Origin: Streptomyces sp. AP-93
GTDB taxonomy: Bacteria; Actinomycetota; Actinomycetes; Streptomycetales; Streptomycetaceae
NCBI RefSeq assembly: GCF_022808175.1
Contig: NZ_JALGBX010000017.1
Location: 62,001-126,000, forward strand
Reading direction: 5' to 3'
Length of the DNA stretch: 64,000 nucleotides
Within the stretch, counting starts at the first letter, position 1. Each line of letters opens with the position of its first letter. Of the stretch, positions 17,710 through 28,473 are shown one piece after another. The notes below the pieces were generated by a model. It saw only the letters and a program-made list of their open reading frames with translations. It ran no database searches and was not told the origin of the DNA. The position numbers were made by a program, and so were the translations under genes.

Positions 17710-19722
17710 ATGGCCGACCCTTCCAGCTACCGCCCCGAGCCGGGGCAGATCCCGGACTCCCCGGGGGTCTACAAGTTCCGCGACGAGCACCGCCGGGTGA
17801 TCTACGTCGGGAAGGCCAAGAGCCTGCGCCAACGGCTGGCCAGCTACTTCCAGGACCTCGCCGGGCTGCACCCCCGTACCGCCACCATGGTGACCACGGC
17901 CGCCGCCGTCGAGTGGACCGTGGTCTCCACCGAGGTCGAGGCGCTCCAGCTCGAATACTCCTGGATCAAGGAGTTCGACCCCCGGTTCAACGTCAAGTAC
18001 CGGGACGACAAGAGCTACCCCTCCCTCGCCGTCACCATGAACGAGGACTATCCGCGGGTCCAGGTCATGCGCGGACCCAAGAAGAAGGGCGTGCGCTACT
18101 TCGGCCCGTACGGGCACGCCTGGGCCATCCGCGAGACCGTCGACCTGATGCTCCGGGTCTTCCCCGTCCGCACCTGCTCCGCCGGGGTGTTCAAGCGGTC
18201 CGCCCAGATCGGCCGCCCCTGCCTCCTCGGCTACATCGGCAAGTGCTCGGCGCCCTGCGTCGGCCGGGTCACCCCCGAGGAGCACCGCGAACTCGCCGAG
18301 GACTTCTGCGACTTCATGGCCGGCCGCACCGGCACCTACCTCACCCGCCTCGAACAGCAGATGCACGAGGCCGCGGAGGAGATGGAGTACGAGAAGGCCG
18401 CCCGGCTGCGCGACGACATAGGGGCCCTGCGCCGGGCGATGGAGAAGAACGCGGTCGTGCTCGCCGACGCCACCGACGCCGACCTCTTCGCGGTCGCCGA
18501 GGACGAGCTCGAAGCGGCCGTGCAGATCTTCCACGTTCGCGGCGGCCGGGTCCGGGGCCAGCGCGGCTGGGTCACCGACAAGGTCGAGGCCGTCGACACC
18601 GCCGGGCTGGTCGAGCACGCGCTCCAGCAGCTGTACGGGGAGGAGAAGGGCGAGGCCGTCCCCAAGGAGGTGCTGGTCCCGGCCCTCCCCGAGGACACCC
18701 CGGCCCTGAGCCAGTGGCTCGCCGAGCGGCGCGGGTCGCAGGTGAGCCTGCGCATCCCGCAGCGCGGGGACAAGAAGGCGCTGATGGAGACCGTCCACCG
18801 CAACGCCCAGCAATCCCTCGCCCTGCACAAGACCAAGCGCGCCTCCGACCTCACCACCCGCTCGCGGGCCCTGGAGGAGATCGCCGAGGCGCTGGAGCTG
18901 GACGGCGCGCCGCTGCGCATCGAGTGCTTCGACATCTCCCACCTGCAGGGCGACGACGTCGTGGCCTCGATGGTCGTCTTCGAGGACGGGCTGGCGCGCA
19001 AGGGCGAGTACCGGCGCTTCCAGATCAAGTCCTTCGAGGGGCAGGACGACGTCCGCTCCATGCACGAGGTCGTCTCCCGGCGCTTCCGCCGCTACCTCCA
19101 GGAGAAGCTGAAGACGGGGGAGTGGTCGCCCGAGGACGCCGAAAACGAGCTGCAGCCCGAGGACGACGGGCGCCCCAGGCGCTTCGCCTACCCGCCCCAG
19201 CTCGTCGTGGTCGACGGCGGGCAGCCCCAGGTGGCCGCCGCCAAGCGGGCCCTGGAGGAGCTGGGGATCGACGACGTCGCCGTGTGCGGCCTCGCCAAGC
19301 GCCTGGAGGAGGTCTGGCTGCCCGGGGAGGACGACCCGGTGGTGCTGCCCCGCAGCAGCGAGGGCCTGTACCTGCTCCAGCGCGTCCGTGACGAAGCCCA
19401 CCGGTTCGCCATCCAGTACCAGCGCAACAAGCGCGGCAAACGCCTGAAGGCCGGGCCCCTCGACGAGGTCCCCGGGCTCGGCGAGAGCCGCAGGCTGGCC
19501 CTGATCAAGCACTTCGGTTCGGTGAAAAAGCTGAGACAGGCGACAATCGACCAGATCTGCGAGGTCCCGGGCATAGGCCGCAAGACGGCCGAGACCGTGG
19601 CCGTGGCCCTCGCCCAGGCCGTTCCCGCCGGTCCCGCCGTCAATACGGCGACCGGGGAGATCATTGAGGATGAGACCCCCGCGTCCGCGGGAGCAGCATC
19701 CGATCGGGGGACCGAGCAATGA
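17710..19722 (+). CDS. uvrC: Excinuclease ABC subunit C
   Basis: A protein of 670 residues. UvrC makes both incisions in nucleotide excision repair. The N-terminal GIY-YIG domain is seen as PGVYKF and VIYVGKAKSLRQRL, the UVR motif as MEYEKAARLRDDIGAL (about residues 225-245), the RNase H-like domain as IECFDISHLQGDDVVASMVVF with catalytic Asp, and a C-terminal helix-hairpin-helix pair (PGLGESRRLALIKHFGS; VPGIGRKTAETVA). First gene of a unit with rapZ, yvcK and whiA; its stop overlaps rapZ by 4 bases. Confidence 0.97.
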   Translation: MADPSSYRPEPGQIPDSPGVYKFRDEHRRVIYVGKAKSLRQRLASYFQDLAGLHPRTATMVTTAAAVEWTVVSTEVEALQLEYSWIKEFDPRFNVKYRDDKSYPSLAVTMNEDYPRVQVMRGPKKKGVRYFGPYGHAWAIRETVDLMLRVFPVRTCSAGVFKRSAQIGRPCLLGYIGKCSAPCVGRVTPEEHRELAEDFCDFMAGRTGTYLTRLEQQMHEAAEEMEYEKAARLRDDIGALRRAMEKNAVVLADATDADLFAVAEDELEAAVQIFHVRGGRVRGQRGWVTDKVEAVDTAGLVEHALQQLYGEEKGEAVPKEVLVPALPEDTPALSQWLAERRGSQVSLRIPQRGDKKALMETVHRNAQQSLALHKTKRASDLTTRSRALEEIAEALELDGAPLRIECFDISHLQGDDVVASMVVFEDGLARKGEYRRFQIKSFEGQDDVRSMHEVVSRRFRRYLQEKLKTGEWSPEDAENELQPEDDGRPRRFAYPPQLVVVDGGQPQVAAAKRALEELGIDDVAVCGLAKRLEEVWLPGEDDPVVLPRSSEGLYLLQRVRDEAHRFAIQYQRNKRGKRLKAGPLDEVPGLGESRRLALIKHFGSVKKLRQATIDQICEVPGIGRKTAETVAVALAQAVPAGPAVNTATGEIIEDETPASAGAASDRGTEQ

Positions 19723-20723
19723 CCGAGCACGAGACCCGCCGCGACCGAGGATCCGAGCAGGATTCCGGAAGTGGCATCGCAGACATCGCATCCGAGTACG
19801 ACCGAGACGGAGCACAGGTGAGTACGGGCACGACAGTGGAGCCCGGAGATACCGCCGAGGCGGCCATCCCCGAGCTGGTGATCATCTCCGGTATGTCCGG
19901 GGCCGGCCGCAGTACGGCGGCCAAGTGCCTGGAGGACCTCGGCTGGTTCGTCGTCGACAACCTCCCGCCCGCGCTGATCACCACCATGGTGGAACTCGGC
20001 GCCCGCTCGCAGGGCAACGTGGCGCGCATCGCCGTCGTCGTCGACGTCCGTGGCCGCCAGTTCTTCGACGCGCTGCGCGAATCCCTCGCCGACCTGGAGA
20101 CCCGCGGGGTCACCCGGCGGATCGTCTTCCTGGAGTCCTCGGACGACGCCCTCGTCCGCCGCTTCGAGTCGGTCCGCCGCCCGCACCCGCTCCAGGGCGA
20201 CGGACGCATCGTCGACGGCATCGCCGCCGAGCGCGACCTGCTGCGCGAGCTGCGCGGCGACGCCGACCTGGTCATCGACACCTCCAGCCTGAACGTGCAC
20301 GAGCTGCGCGCCAAGATGGACGCCCAGTTCGCCGGCGACGAGGAGCCCGAGCTGCGGGCCACCGTCATGTCCTTCGGCTACAAGTACGGGCTCCCCGTCG
20401 ACGCCGACCTCGTCGTCGACTGCCGCTTCATCCCCAACCCGCACTGGGTCCCGGAGCTGCGCCCCTTCACCGGCCTGAACGAGGAGGTGTCGGGCTACGT
20501 CTTCAGCCAGCCCGGCGCCAAGGAGTTCCTCGACCGCTACACCGAGCTGCTCCAGCTCATCGCCACCGGCTACCGCCGCGAGGGCAAGCGGTACGTGACC
20601 ATCGCGGTCGGCTGTACCGGCGGCAAGCACCGCAGCGTCGCCATGTCGGAGAAGCTCGCCGCCCGCCTCGCCTCCGAAGGAGTCGAGACCGTCGTCGTCC
20701 ACAGGGACATGGGGCGCGAGTGA
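19719..20723 (+). CDS. rapZ: RNase adapter protein RapZ (YvcJ family nucleotide-binding protein)
   Basis: A protein of 334 residues. The P-loop IISGMSGAGRSTAAKCLEDL lies near residues 52-71, after a long acidic N-terminal extension. The C-terminal domain has FSYG-like SFGYKYGLPVDADLVVDCRF and GCTGGKHRSVAMSEKLA, the family signature. In enterobacteria RapZ targets the GlmZ RNA; in Gram-positive bacteria the orthologue binds nucleotides and its role is less defined. ATGA overlap with uvrC and GTGA overlap with yvcK imply translational coupling. A shorter start inside the extension, such as GTG 19818, is possible. Confidence 0.93.
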   Translation: MTEHETRRDRGSEQDSGSGIADIASEYDRDGAQVSTGTTVEPGDTAEAAIPELVIISGMSGAGRSTAAKCLEDLGWFVVDNLPPALITTMVELGARSQGNVARIAVVVDVRGRQFFDALRESLADLETRGVTRRIVFLESSDDALVRRFESVRRPHPLQGDGRIVDGIAAERDLLRELRGDADLVIDTSSLNVHELRAKMDAQFAGDEEPELRATVMSFGYKYGLPVDADLVVDCRFIPNPHWVPELRPFTGLNEEVSGYVFSQPGAKEFLDRYTELLQLIATGYRREGKRYVTIAVGCTGGKHRSVAMSEKLAARLASEGVETVVVHRDMGRE

Positions 20724-21790
20724 CCGGACGTACCATGCGGCTCCGCCGCCTGCGCCGGCTCACCGCCGGCAAGGGCGAGGACGGCGCGGGCCGCACGGGC
20801 CTGCGCCGGGGCGAGGCCCCCGAGGGGGTCTCGCCCAAGGTCGTGGCGCTGGGCGGCGGCATGGGCCTCTCGGCCTCGCTGACCGCCCTGCGCCGGATCA
20901 CCGGCGAGCTGACCGCCGTCGTCACCGTCGCCGACGACGGCGGCTCCAGCGGCAGGCTGCGCGAGGAGCTCGGCGTCCTGCCGCCCGGCGACCTGCGCAA
21001 GGCGCTGGCCGCGCTGTGCGGTGACGACGACTGGGGCCAGACCTGGTCGCGGGTCATCCAGCACCGCTTCCAGTCCCAGGGCGACCTGCACGAGCACGCG
21101 GTCGGCAATCTGCTGATCGTCGCCCTGTGGGAACAGCTCGGCGACCCCGTCCAGGCCCTGGACCTCGTCGGCAAGCTGCTCGGTGCCCAGGGCCGGGTGC
21201 TGCCGATGTCGGCGGTCCCGCTGGAGCTCCAGGCCCTCGTCAAGGGCCACGATCCGGCCCGCCCCGAGGAAGTGGACACCGTACGGGGGCAGGCCACCGT
21301 GGCGCTGACCCCCGGCGAGGTGCTCTCCGTACAGGTGGTGCCGAGCGACCCGCCGGCGGTGCCGGAAGCGGTCGCCGCGGTGCTCGACGCGGACTGGGTC
21401 GTGCTCGGTCCGGGGTCCTGGTTCTCGTCGGTGATTCCGCACCTGCTGGTGCCCGAACTGCTCGATGCGCTGGTCGAGACGAAGGCCAGAAAGGTGCTCT
21501 CGCTGAACCTCGCACCACAACCCGGCGAAACAGAGGGCTTCTCTCCGCAGCGTCATTTGGAGGTTTTGGCCCGACACGCCCCTAAACTCGCCCTGGACGT
21601 GGTGCTGGCCGATCAGGCTGCCGTGCCCGATCGCGAGTCCCTCGCCGATGCCGCAAAACGGTTCGGCGCCGCGGTCGAGCTGGCGCCGGTTGCCAGGCAG
21701 GACGGCTCTCCGAAGCATGATCCGGAGCTGCTGGCCGCCGCGTACGACCGTATTTTTCGTATGCATGGAAGGATCGGCCCATGGCGATGA
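20720..21790 (+). CDS. yvcK: Gluconeogenesis factor / YvcK-type uridine diphosphate-sugar binding protein
   Basis: A protein of 356 residues with the CofD-like fold. The N-terminal VVALGGGMGLSASLTALR binds ligand, followed by VTVADDGGSSGRLREELGVLPPGDLR. YvcK proteins (CuvA in mycobacteria) link carbon metabolism to cell-wall synthesis. Basic N-terminal extension of about 40 residues. Its GTG overlaps the rapZ stop, and its last 10 bases overlap whiA, the classic rapZ-yvcK-whiA order of Gram-positive bacteria. Confidence 0.94.
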   Translation: MTGRTMRLRRLRRLTAGKGEDGAGRTGLRRGEAPEGVSPKVVALGGGMGLSASLTALRRITGELTAVVTVADDGGSSGRLREELGVLPPGDLRKALAALCGDDDWGQTWSRVIQHRFQSQGDLHEHAVGNLLIVALWEQLGDPVQALDLVGKLLGAQGRVLPMSAVPLELQALVKGHDPARPEEVDTVRGQATVALTPGEVLSVQVVPSDPPAVPEAVAAVLDADWVVLGPGSWFSSVIPHLLVPELLDALVETKARKVLSLNLAPQPGETEGFSPQRHLEVLARHAPKLALDVVLADQAAVPDRESLADAAKRFGAAVELAPVARQDGSPKHDPELLAAAYDRIFRMHGRIGPWR

Positions 21791-22782
21791 CGCCCGCGGT
21801 GAAGGATGAGATCGCCCGCCTGCCTGTCACCCGCACCTGCTGCAGGAAGGCGGAGGTCTCGGCGATCCTTCGGTTCGCGGGCGGGTTGCACCTGGTGAGC
21901 GGCCGGATCGTCATCGAGGCGGAACTGGACGCGGGGATCGCGGCCCGCCGCCTGCGCAAGGACATTCTGGAGATCTTCGGACACTCCTCAGATCTGGTGA
22001 TCATGGCTCCGGGCGGTCTGCGCCGGGGCAACCGGTACGTGGTCCGCGTGGTCGCCGGCGGCGACCAGCTCGCCCGCCAGACCGGTCTCGTGGACGGCCG
22101 CGGCCGTCCGATCCGGGGTCTGCCGCCGCAGGTGGTCTCCGGGGCCACCTGTGACGCCGAGGCGGCCTGGCGCGGGGCCTTCCTGGCCCACGGCTCGCTG
22201 ACCGAGCCGGGACGCTCGTCCTCCCTGGAGGTCACCTGCCCCGGTCCGGAGGCCGCGCTGGCCCTGGTGGGCGCCGCCCGCCGGCTCTCCATCGCCGCGA
22301 AGGCCCGTGAGGTCCGCGGCGTGGACCGGGTCGTCGTACGGGACGGGGACGCCATCGGCGCCCTGCTGACCAGGCTCGGCGCCCACGACTCGGTGCTGGC
22401 CTGGGAGGAGCGGCGGATGCGGCGCGAGGTTCGCGCCACCGCGAACCGCCTCGCCAACTTCGACGACGCCAACCTGCGCCGCTCGGCGCGGGCCGCGGTG
22501 GCCGCCGGAGCCCGGGTCCAGCGGGCCCTGGAGATCCTCGCCGAGGAGGTCCCCGAGCACCTCGCCGCGGCCGGCCGGCTGCGCATGGAGCACAAGCAGG
22601 CCTCCCTGGAGGAGCTGGGCGCGCTCGCCGACCCGCCGCTGACCAAGGACGCGGTCGCGGGCCGGATCCGCCGCCTGCTGGCGATGGCCGACAAGCGGGC
22701 CCAGGACCTCGGGATCCCGGGCACCGAGTCGAACCTCGACCTCAGCGACAGCGAGGAGCTGGCCGACAACATGGCCGGCTGA
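21781..22782 (+). CDS. whiA: Sporulation regulator WhiA
   Basis: A protein of 333 residues. The N-terminal half is the degenerate LAGLIDADG-type homing-endonuclease domain (CRKAEVSAILRFAGGLH, then IVIEAELDAGIAARRLRKDI). The C-terminal half carries an HTH (ASLEELGALADPPLTKDAVAGRIRRL). In Streptomyces, WhiA works with WhiB to start sporulation septation in aerial hyphae. Coupled to yvcK by a 10-bp overlap and followed by a strong terminator, so it ends the operon. A separate promoter inside yvcK is known for this gene in Streptomyces but was not resolved here. Confidence 0.97.
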   Translation: MAMTPAVKDEIARLPVTRTCCRKAEVSAILRFAGGLHLVSGRIVIEAELDAGIAARRLRKDILEIFGHSSDLVIMAPGGLRRGNRYVVRVVAGGDQLARQTGLVDGRGRPIRGLPPQVVSGATCDAEAAWRGAFLAHGSLTEPGRSSSLEVTCPGPEAALALVGAARRLSIAAKAREVRGVDRVVVRDGDAIGALLTRLGAHDSVLAWEERRMRREVRATANRLANFDDANLRRSARAAVAAGARVQRALEILAEEVPEHLAAAGRLRMEHKQASLEELGALADPPLTKDAVAGRIRRLLAMADKRAQDLGIPGTESNLDLSDSEELADNMAG

Positions 22783-22805
22783 GGCCTGCTGGGGACTACG
22801 GCAGA

Positions 22806-22837
22806 AGGGGCCCGCACGATCACTCGTGCGGGCCCCT
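22806..22837 (+). terminator. Rho-independent terminator of the uvrC-rapZ-yvcK-whiA unit
   Basis: Perfect 14-bp stem (AGGGGCCCGCACGA / TCGTGCGGGCCCCT), 4-base loop and a TTT tail, 24 bases after the whiA stop. Confidence 0.92.
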
Positions 22838-22943
22838 TTTCGGTAGGCCCCATTGACATGAGCATGGGCTGATCGTGAGCCTGTCGTCCGAAGCTTTCGT
22901 GGCAGACGGGAGCTTTCGTGGCAGACGACGCCCAGGGGGGCAC

Positions 22944-25901
22944 ATGAGGCACCGCGCGAGATCGATCCTCGCCGCAAGCGCTTTCGTCTTCGGCACCACA
23001 CTCGCCGCACTACCCGCAGCGGCTCAGGCCCAGCCCGGCTCGGCGGACAAGCCCGCCGCCGACGAGGTACGGGTCTACGACGCCGACATCACCAAGGAGC
23101 AGGTCCCGCTGGTCCTCGCGGCCGGCCAGGACGCGCACGAGCTCTCCGAACGCGCCCCGGAGACGGGGACCGCCAAGGTCGAGCTCTTCCTCACCGGCGG
23201 TCAGGCCAAGGAGCTCGCGGCGCAGGGGATCCCGCTCGCCGAACGCAAGGTCGGCGCCAAGGCCGCGGCGCGCTCGCTGGCGGCCGGTGACGGGGTCTTC
23301 CGCCCCTACAGCGGCAAGGGCGGGCTCCAGGAGGAGATCCTGCGCACCGCCCAGGAGAACCCGGGCCTGACCAAGGTCGTCTCCATCGGCAAGACCGTCC
23401 AGGGCAAGGACATCCTCGCCCTGAAGGTCACCAAGAACGCCAAGAAGTCCAGGGACGGCGCCAAGCCCTCCACGCTGTACATGTCGAACCAGCACGCCCG
23501 TGAGTGGATCACCCCCGAGATGACCCGGCGGCTGATGCACCACACCCTCGACGGCTACGGCAAGGACCCGCGGATCACCAAGCTGGTGGACACCACCGAG
23601 CTGTGGTTCCTGCTCTCCGCCAACCCCGACGGCTACGACTACACCTTCGCCCCCGACGGCCGGCGGCTGTGGCGCAAGAACCTGCGCGACAACAACGCCG
23701 ACGGCAAGATCACCGCGGGCGACGGCGTCGACCTCAACCGCAACTTCACCTACAAGTGGGGCTACGACAACGAGGGCTCCTCGCCCAACGAGTCGAGCGA
23801 GACCTACCGCGGCGCCAAGCCCTCCTCGGAGCCCGAGACCGTCGCCCTCGACACGTTCCAGAAGCGCATCGGATTCGACTACGGCATCAACTACCACTCC
23901 GCCGCCGAACTGATCCTGTACGGCGTGGGCTGGCAGGTGGCCACCCCCACCCCCGACGACGTCGCCTACAAGGCGCTCGCCGGCACCCCGGAGAACCCGG
24001 CGGTCCCCGGCTACTACCCGCAGGTCTCCTCCGAGCTCTACACCACCAACGGCGAGGCCGACGGCCATGCCGCCAACGCCAACGGCATGATGATGTTCAC
24101 GCCGGAGATGACCACCTGCCAGACGGCCTCCGCGATCGACCCGGACGACCAGTGGAAGCCCGAGGACTGCGCCTCCGGCTTCAACTTCCCGGACGACGAG
24201 AAGCTCATCCAGGCCGAGTTCGCCAAGAACATCGACTTCGCGCTCTCCGTGGCCGAGAGCGCCGAGCGTCCGGACCAGCCGAAGTCCTCCCTGGGCCTGA
24301 CCGCCGCGGACTTCACCCTCGACCCCTTCACCACCTCCTACGCGGCCCGCGGCGAGGACCAGAAGGTCGCCGTCACGGCCCGCAAGGCGCTGAAGGACAA
24401 GGAACTCCAGTACAGGATTAATGGGGGCCGCACCCACGACGAGGACCTCGAGGCCTGGAAGGGCGGTGAGGTCTACGGCGGCGAGGACAACAACTGGTTC
24501 GACGAATACCGCGCCGAGGTCGAGGGCGCCAAGCCCGGCGACAAGGTCGAGGTCTGGTTCACCGGCCGCGACCGCGGCAAGCAGGTCTCCAGCGAGCACT
24601 TCACCTACACGGTGGCCCAGCGCCCCCGCGCCGACGTGCTGGTGATCGCCGAGGAGGGCGCCCCGGCGCAGCACGCGCAGGCCTACGTCGACGCCCTGCG
24701 CGCCAACGGCAAGAGCGCGGCGGTCTGGGACGTGGCCGTCCAGGGCGCCCCGCACCACCTCGGAGCCCTCTCCCACTTCCGTACGGCCGTCCACTACACC
24801 GGGGCCAAGTCCCCGGGCGGCGACACCCAGCTGGCCGTGCGCGACTTCCTCAACGAGGGCGGCAAGCTGATCGAGGCCGGCGAGCTGGCGGGCGGCAACG
24901 CCCAGGTCGGCCGCGCCGTGACCAACGACTTCAGCCAGTACTTCCTCGGCGCCTACGGCCGCGCGGGGGTCACCGGCCCCACCGGCTTCACCGGAGCGGG
25001 CTCCCTGACCGGGGCCAAGGGCGCCCTCGGCGACGCCACGGGCAACCCGCTCGACCGCCCGGGCTCCTACACGGTCACCTCCGACACCCTGCCCGCGGCG
25101 CAGTTCCCGCAGTTCAAGAGCGCGCAGTCGGGCCAGTACGCCGGAGTCGTGAACCCGTACGCCCCGTACGCCGGCGCGTCGATGGCCTCGGCCACGCACG
25201 CGGACGACGACTGGAAGCGCCTCACCCGCACCATCGACCTCACCGGGGTCACCGCGGCCGACCAGCCGAAGCTCAAGATGGCGCTGAACTGGAACACCGA
25301 GGAGGGCTACGACCACGCGGTCCTGGAGTCCCGTACCGCGGGCGGCGACGACTGGACCACGCTGCCCGAGGCGAGCGGCCTGACCACCACCACCGTTCCG
25401 GAGGAGTGCGGGGCCGGGTTCTTCATCAACGGCCACCCGTTCCTGCGCCGCTACCTCACCCTCGACGCCGGTGGCTGCACCCCGCAGGGCACCAGCGGCA
25501 TGTGGAACTCCTTCACCGCCTCCTCCGGCGGCTGGAAGCAGGTCTCCTTCGACCTGAGCGCCTACGCGGGCAAGACCGTCGAGGTCTCCCTCGCCTACAT
25601 CACCGACCCGGGCTCCGGCGGCCGCGGAGTCTTCGCGGACGAGGCCCGCGTGTCGATCGGCGGCGCCGACCAGCCGGCCGAGGGCTTCGAGTCCTCGTTC
25701 GGTGTCTGGACCGCCCAGGGCGCACCTGCCGGAAGCCCTGAAGTTCCGGGCGAATGGTCCCGGTCGGGCGAGCTGTTCAAGTCCTACGCCTCCGTCACTA
25801 CGCGTGACACCGTGCTCCTGGGCTTCGGCCTGGAACACGTGCCGGCCGCGGCCGACCGCGCCGTACTCGTCGGTAAGGCGCTCCGCTCGCTGAACCACTG
25901 A
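22944..25901 (+). CDS. Secreted M14 family zinc carboxypeptidase with large C-terminal extension
   Basis: A protein of 985 residues with signal peptide (residues about 1-32, cut near AAQAQ). Catalytic domain at about 120-460: SNQHAREWITPEM gives the HxxE zinc ligands, then NPDGYDYTF, DLNRNFTYKWG, YHSAAELILYG and a late MFTPEMTT with the catalytic Glu. The remaining about 500 residues carry a glutamine-amidotransferase-like alpha/beta segment and a beta-rich segment (GYDHAVLESRTAGGDDW) resembling the MAM/immune-inhibitor-A type. GGGGGG precedes ATG 22944. Probably a scavenging protease; follows whiA but is separated by its terminator. Confidence 0.9.
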   Translation: MRHRARSILAASAFVFGTTLAALPAAAQAQPGSADKPAADEVRVYDADITKEQVPLVLAAGQDAHELSERAPETGTAKVELFLTGGQAKELAAQGIPLAERKVGAKAAARSLAAGDGVFRPYSGKGGLQEEILRTAQENPGLTKVVSIGKTVQGKDILALKVTKNAKKSRDGAKPSTLYMSNQHAREWITPEMTRRLMHHTLDGYGKDPRITKLVDTTELWFLLSANPDGYDYTFAPDGRRLWRKNLRDNNADGKITAGDGVDLNRNFTYKWGYDNEGSSPNESSETYRGAKPSSEPETVALDTFQKRIGFDYGINYHSAAELILYGVGWQVATPTPDDVAYKALAGTPENPAVPGYYPQVSSELYTTNGEADGHAANANGMMMFTPEMTTCQTASAIDPDDQWKPEDCASGFNFPDDEKLIQAEFAKNIDFALSVAESAERPDQPKSSLGLTAADFTLDPFTTSYAARGEDQKVAVTARKALKDKELQYRINGGRTHDEDLEAWKGGEVYGGEDNNWFDEYRAEVEGAKPGDKVEVWFTGRDRGKQVSSEHFTYTVAQRPRADVLVIAEEGAPAQHAQAYVDALRANGKSAAVWDVAVQGAPHHLGALSHFRTAVHYTGAKSPGGDTQLAVRDFLNEGGKLIEAGELAGGNAQVGRAVTNDFSQYFLGAYGRAGVTGPTGFTGAGSLTGAKGALGDATGNPLDRPGSYTVTSDTLPAAQFPQFKSAQSGQYAGVVNPYAPYAGASMASATHADDDWKRLTRTIDLTGVTAADQPKLKMALNWNTEEGYDHAVLESRTAGGDDWTTLPEASGLTTTTVPEECGAGFFINGHPFLRRYLTLDAGGCTPQGTSGMWNSFTASSGGWKQVSFDLSAYAGKTVEVSLAYITDPGSGGRGVFADEARVSIGGADQPAEGFESSFGVWTAQGAPAGSPEVPGEWSRSGELFKSYASVTTRDTVLLGFGLEHVPAAADRAVLVGKALRSLNH

Positions 25902-26032
25902 TCAGAGCCCCCGACCGGGCTCACCGTGAGTGACCGGGCACAAAGTCCCCGAGGTCCTGTAGTCGTCTTGGAGTGCGGGGCTTCGGGGCGTGTCACAGGA
26001 CGGTCGATGTCACTCCGAAGCTCACGGAGAGG

Positions 26033-26038
26033 TAGTGT
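26033..26038 (+). promoter_or_regulatory. Candidate -10 (TAGTGT) for gap
   Basis: TAnnnT match about 70 bases upstream of gap in a 208-bp gap without any gene; -35 not clear. Confidence 0.3.
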
Positions 26039-26109
26039 CGTAAGCGGTCGGGGACATCCCATACAGCTCGCTGGCGGACAGGCCGGCGCACCAACGAGGA
26101 GATCGGTTC

Positions 26110-27114
<1,005 letters not shown>

Positions 27115-27219
27115 GCACCAAGGCAAGGCACCACGATGTGAGCACCGGGGCTCGGGCAGCGCGATGAAGCGCTGTGCGGGCCCTGTTGCTTGCCTCGTAC
27201 CCCTCTCGCCCCGCACGGG

Positions 27220-27225
27220 TAGAGT
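27220..27225 (+). promoter_or_regulatory. Candidate -10 (TAGAGT) for pgk-tpiA
   Basis: TAGAGT about 31 bases before the pgk ATG, followed by AAAAGGAG Shine-Dalgarno. The 141-bp gap from gap suggests its own promoter in addition to read-through. Confidence 0.35.
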
Positions 27226-27255
27226 CCTGGGCTGGGAAAAGGAGTAGAAAACAGC

Positions 27256-28467
27256 ATGAAGACGATCGACGAACTTCTCACCGAGGGCGTTTCCGGCAAG
27301 CGGGTCTTCGTCCGCGCCGACCTCAACGTGCCGCTCTCCAACGGTGAGATCACCGACGACGGCCGCATCCGCGCCGTGCAGCCGACCATCGCGAAGCTCG
27401 CCGAGGCCGGCGCCCGCGTGATCGTGGCCTCGCACCTGGGCCGCCCCAAGGGCGCCCCGGACCCGGCCTTCTCGCTGGCGCCCGCCGCCGCCCGCCTCGG
27501 CGAGCTGCTCGGTACGGACGTCGCGTTCGCCACCGACACCGTCGGCGCCTCCGCCAAGGAGACGGTCGCGGGCCTCGCCGACGGCCAGGTCGCCGTCATC
27601 GAGAACCTGCGCTTCAACGCCGGTGAGACCGCGAAGGACGACGCCGAGCGCGGCGCCTTCGCGGACCAGCTCGCCGAGCTGGCCGACGTCTACGTCGGCG
27701 ACGGCTTCGGCGCTGTCCACCGCAAGCACGCCTCGGTCTTCGACCTCCCCGCGCGCCTCCCGCACGCGGCCGGTTACCTCATCGCCACCGAGGTCGGCGT
27801 CCTGAAGAAGCTGACCGCCGAGGTCAAGCGCCCGTACGTGGTCATCCTCGGCGGCGCCAAGGTCTCCGACAAGCTCGCCGTCATCGACGAGCTGCTGGGC
27901 AAGGCCGACCGCCTGCTCATCGGCGGCGGCATGGCGTACACCTTCCTCTACGCCAAGGGCTACGAGGTCGGCATCTCCCTGCTCCAGAAGGACCAGGTGG
28001 ACGTCGTCAAGGAGTACATGGAGCGCGCCGAGAAGAACGGTGTCGAGCTGGTCCTCCCCGTCGACATCCTCGCCTCCAAGGACTTCCCGGACCTGAAGAC
28101 CAAGGCCCCGGCGGACTTCATCACCGTCGACGCGGACAAGATCCCCGCCGACCAGGAGGGTCTGGACATCGGTCCCAGGACCCGCGAGCTGTACGCCTCG
28201 AAGATCGCCGACGCCGAGACCGTCTTCTGGAACGGCCCCGTGGGCGTCTTCGAGCACCCCGACTACGCCGGCGGCACCCGCGCCATCGCGCAGGCCCTCG
28301 TCGACAGCGACGCCTTCACCGTCGTCGGCGGTGGCGACTCGGCCGCCGCCGTGCGCACGCTCGGCTTCGACGAGAACGCTTTCGGCCACATTTCGACCGG
28401 TGGCGGCGCCTCCCTCGAGTACCTCGAGGGCAAGACGCTCCCCGGCCTCGCCGCTCTGGAGGTCTGA
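27256..28467 (+). CDS. pgk: Phosphoglycerate kinase
   Basis: A protein of 403 residues, the normal bacterial length. It transfers phosphate from 1,3-bisphosphoglycerate to ADP. Visible are the N-terminal RVFVRADLNVPL signature, SHLGRPKG, the hinge IGGGMAYTFL, and the nucleotide-binding VGGGDSAAAVRTLGF with GGGASLEYLEGKTLPGL. Strong Shine-Dalgarno AAAAGGAG. tpiA follows after 6 bases, so both are co-transcribed. Confidence 0.97.
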   Translation: MKTIDELLTEGVSGKRVFVRADLNVPLSNGEITDDGRIRAVQPTIAKLAEAGARVIVASHLGRPKGAPDPAFSLAPAAARLGELLGTDVAFATDTVGASAKETVAGLADGQVAVIENLRFNAGETAKDDAERGAFADQLAELADVYVGDGFGAVHRKHASVFDLPARLPHAAGYLIATEVGVLKKLTAEVKRPYVVILGGAKVSDKLAVIDELLGKADRLLIGGGMAYTFLYAKGYEVGISLLQKDQVDVVKEYMERAEKNGVELVLPVDILASKDFPDLKTKAPADFITVDADKIPADQEGLDIGPRTRELYASKIADAETVFWNGPVGVFEHPDYAGGTRAIAQALVDSDAFTVVGGGDSAAAVRTLGFDENAFGHISTGGGASLEYLEGKTLPGLAALEV

Positions 28468-28473
28468 ACCCTG

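Noticed and set aside
16471..19815. Open frame of over 1100 codons antisense to uvrC and its neighbours
   Set aside because: Same GC-bias artefact; it spans two genes and a repeat element and has no recognisable domain.
23010..25898. Antisense open frame across the M14 carboxypeptidase
   Set aside because: No domain or ribosome site; the plus strand carries all catalytic motifs.
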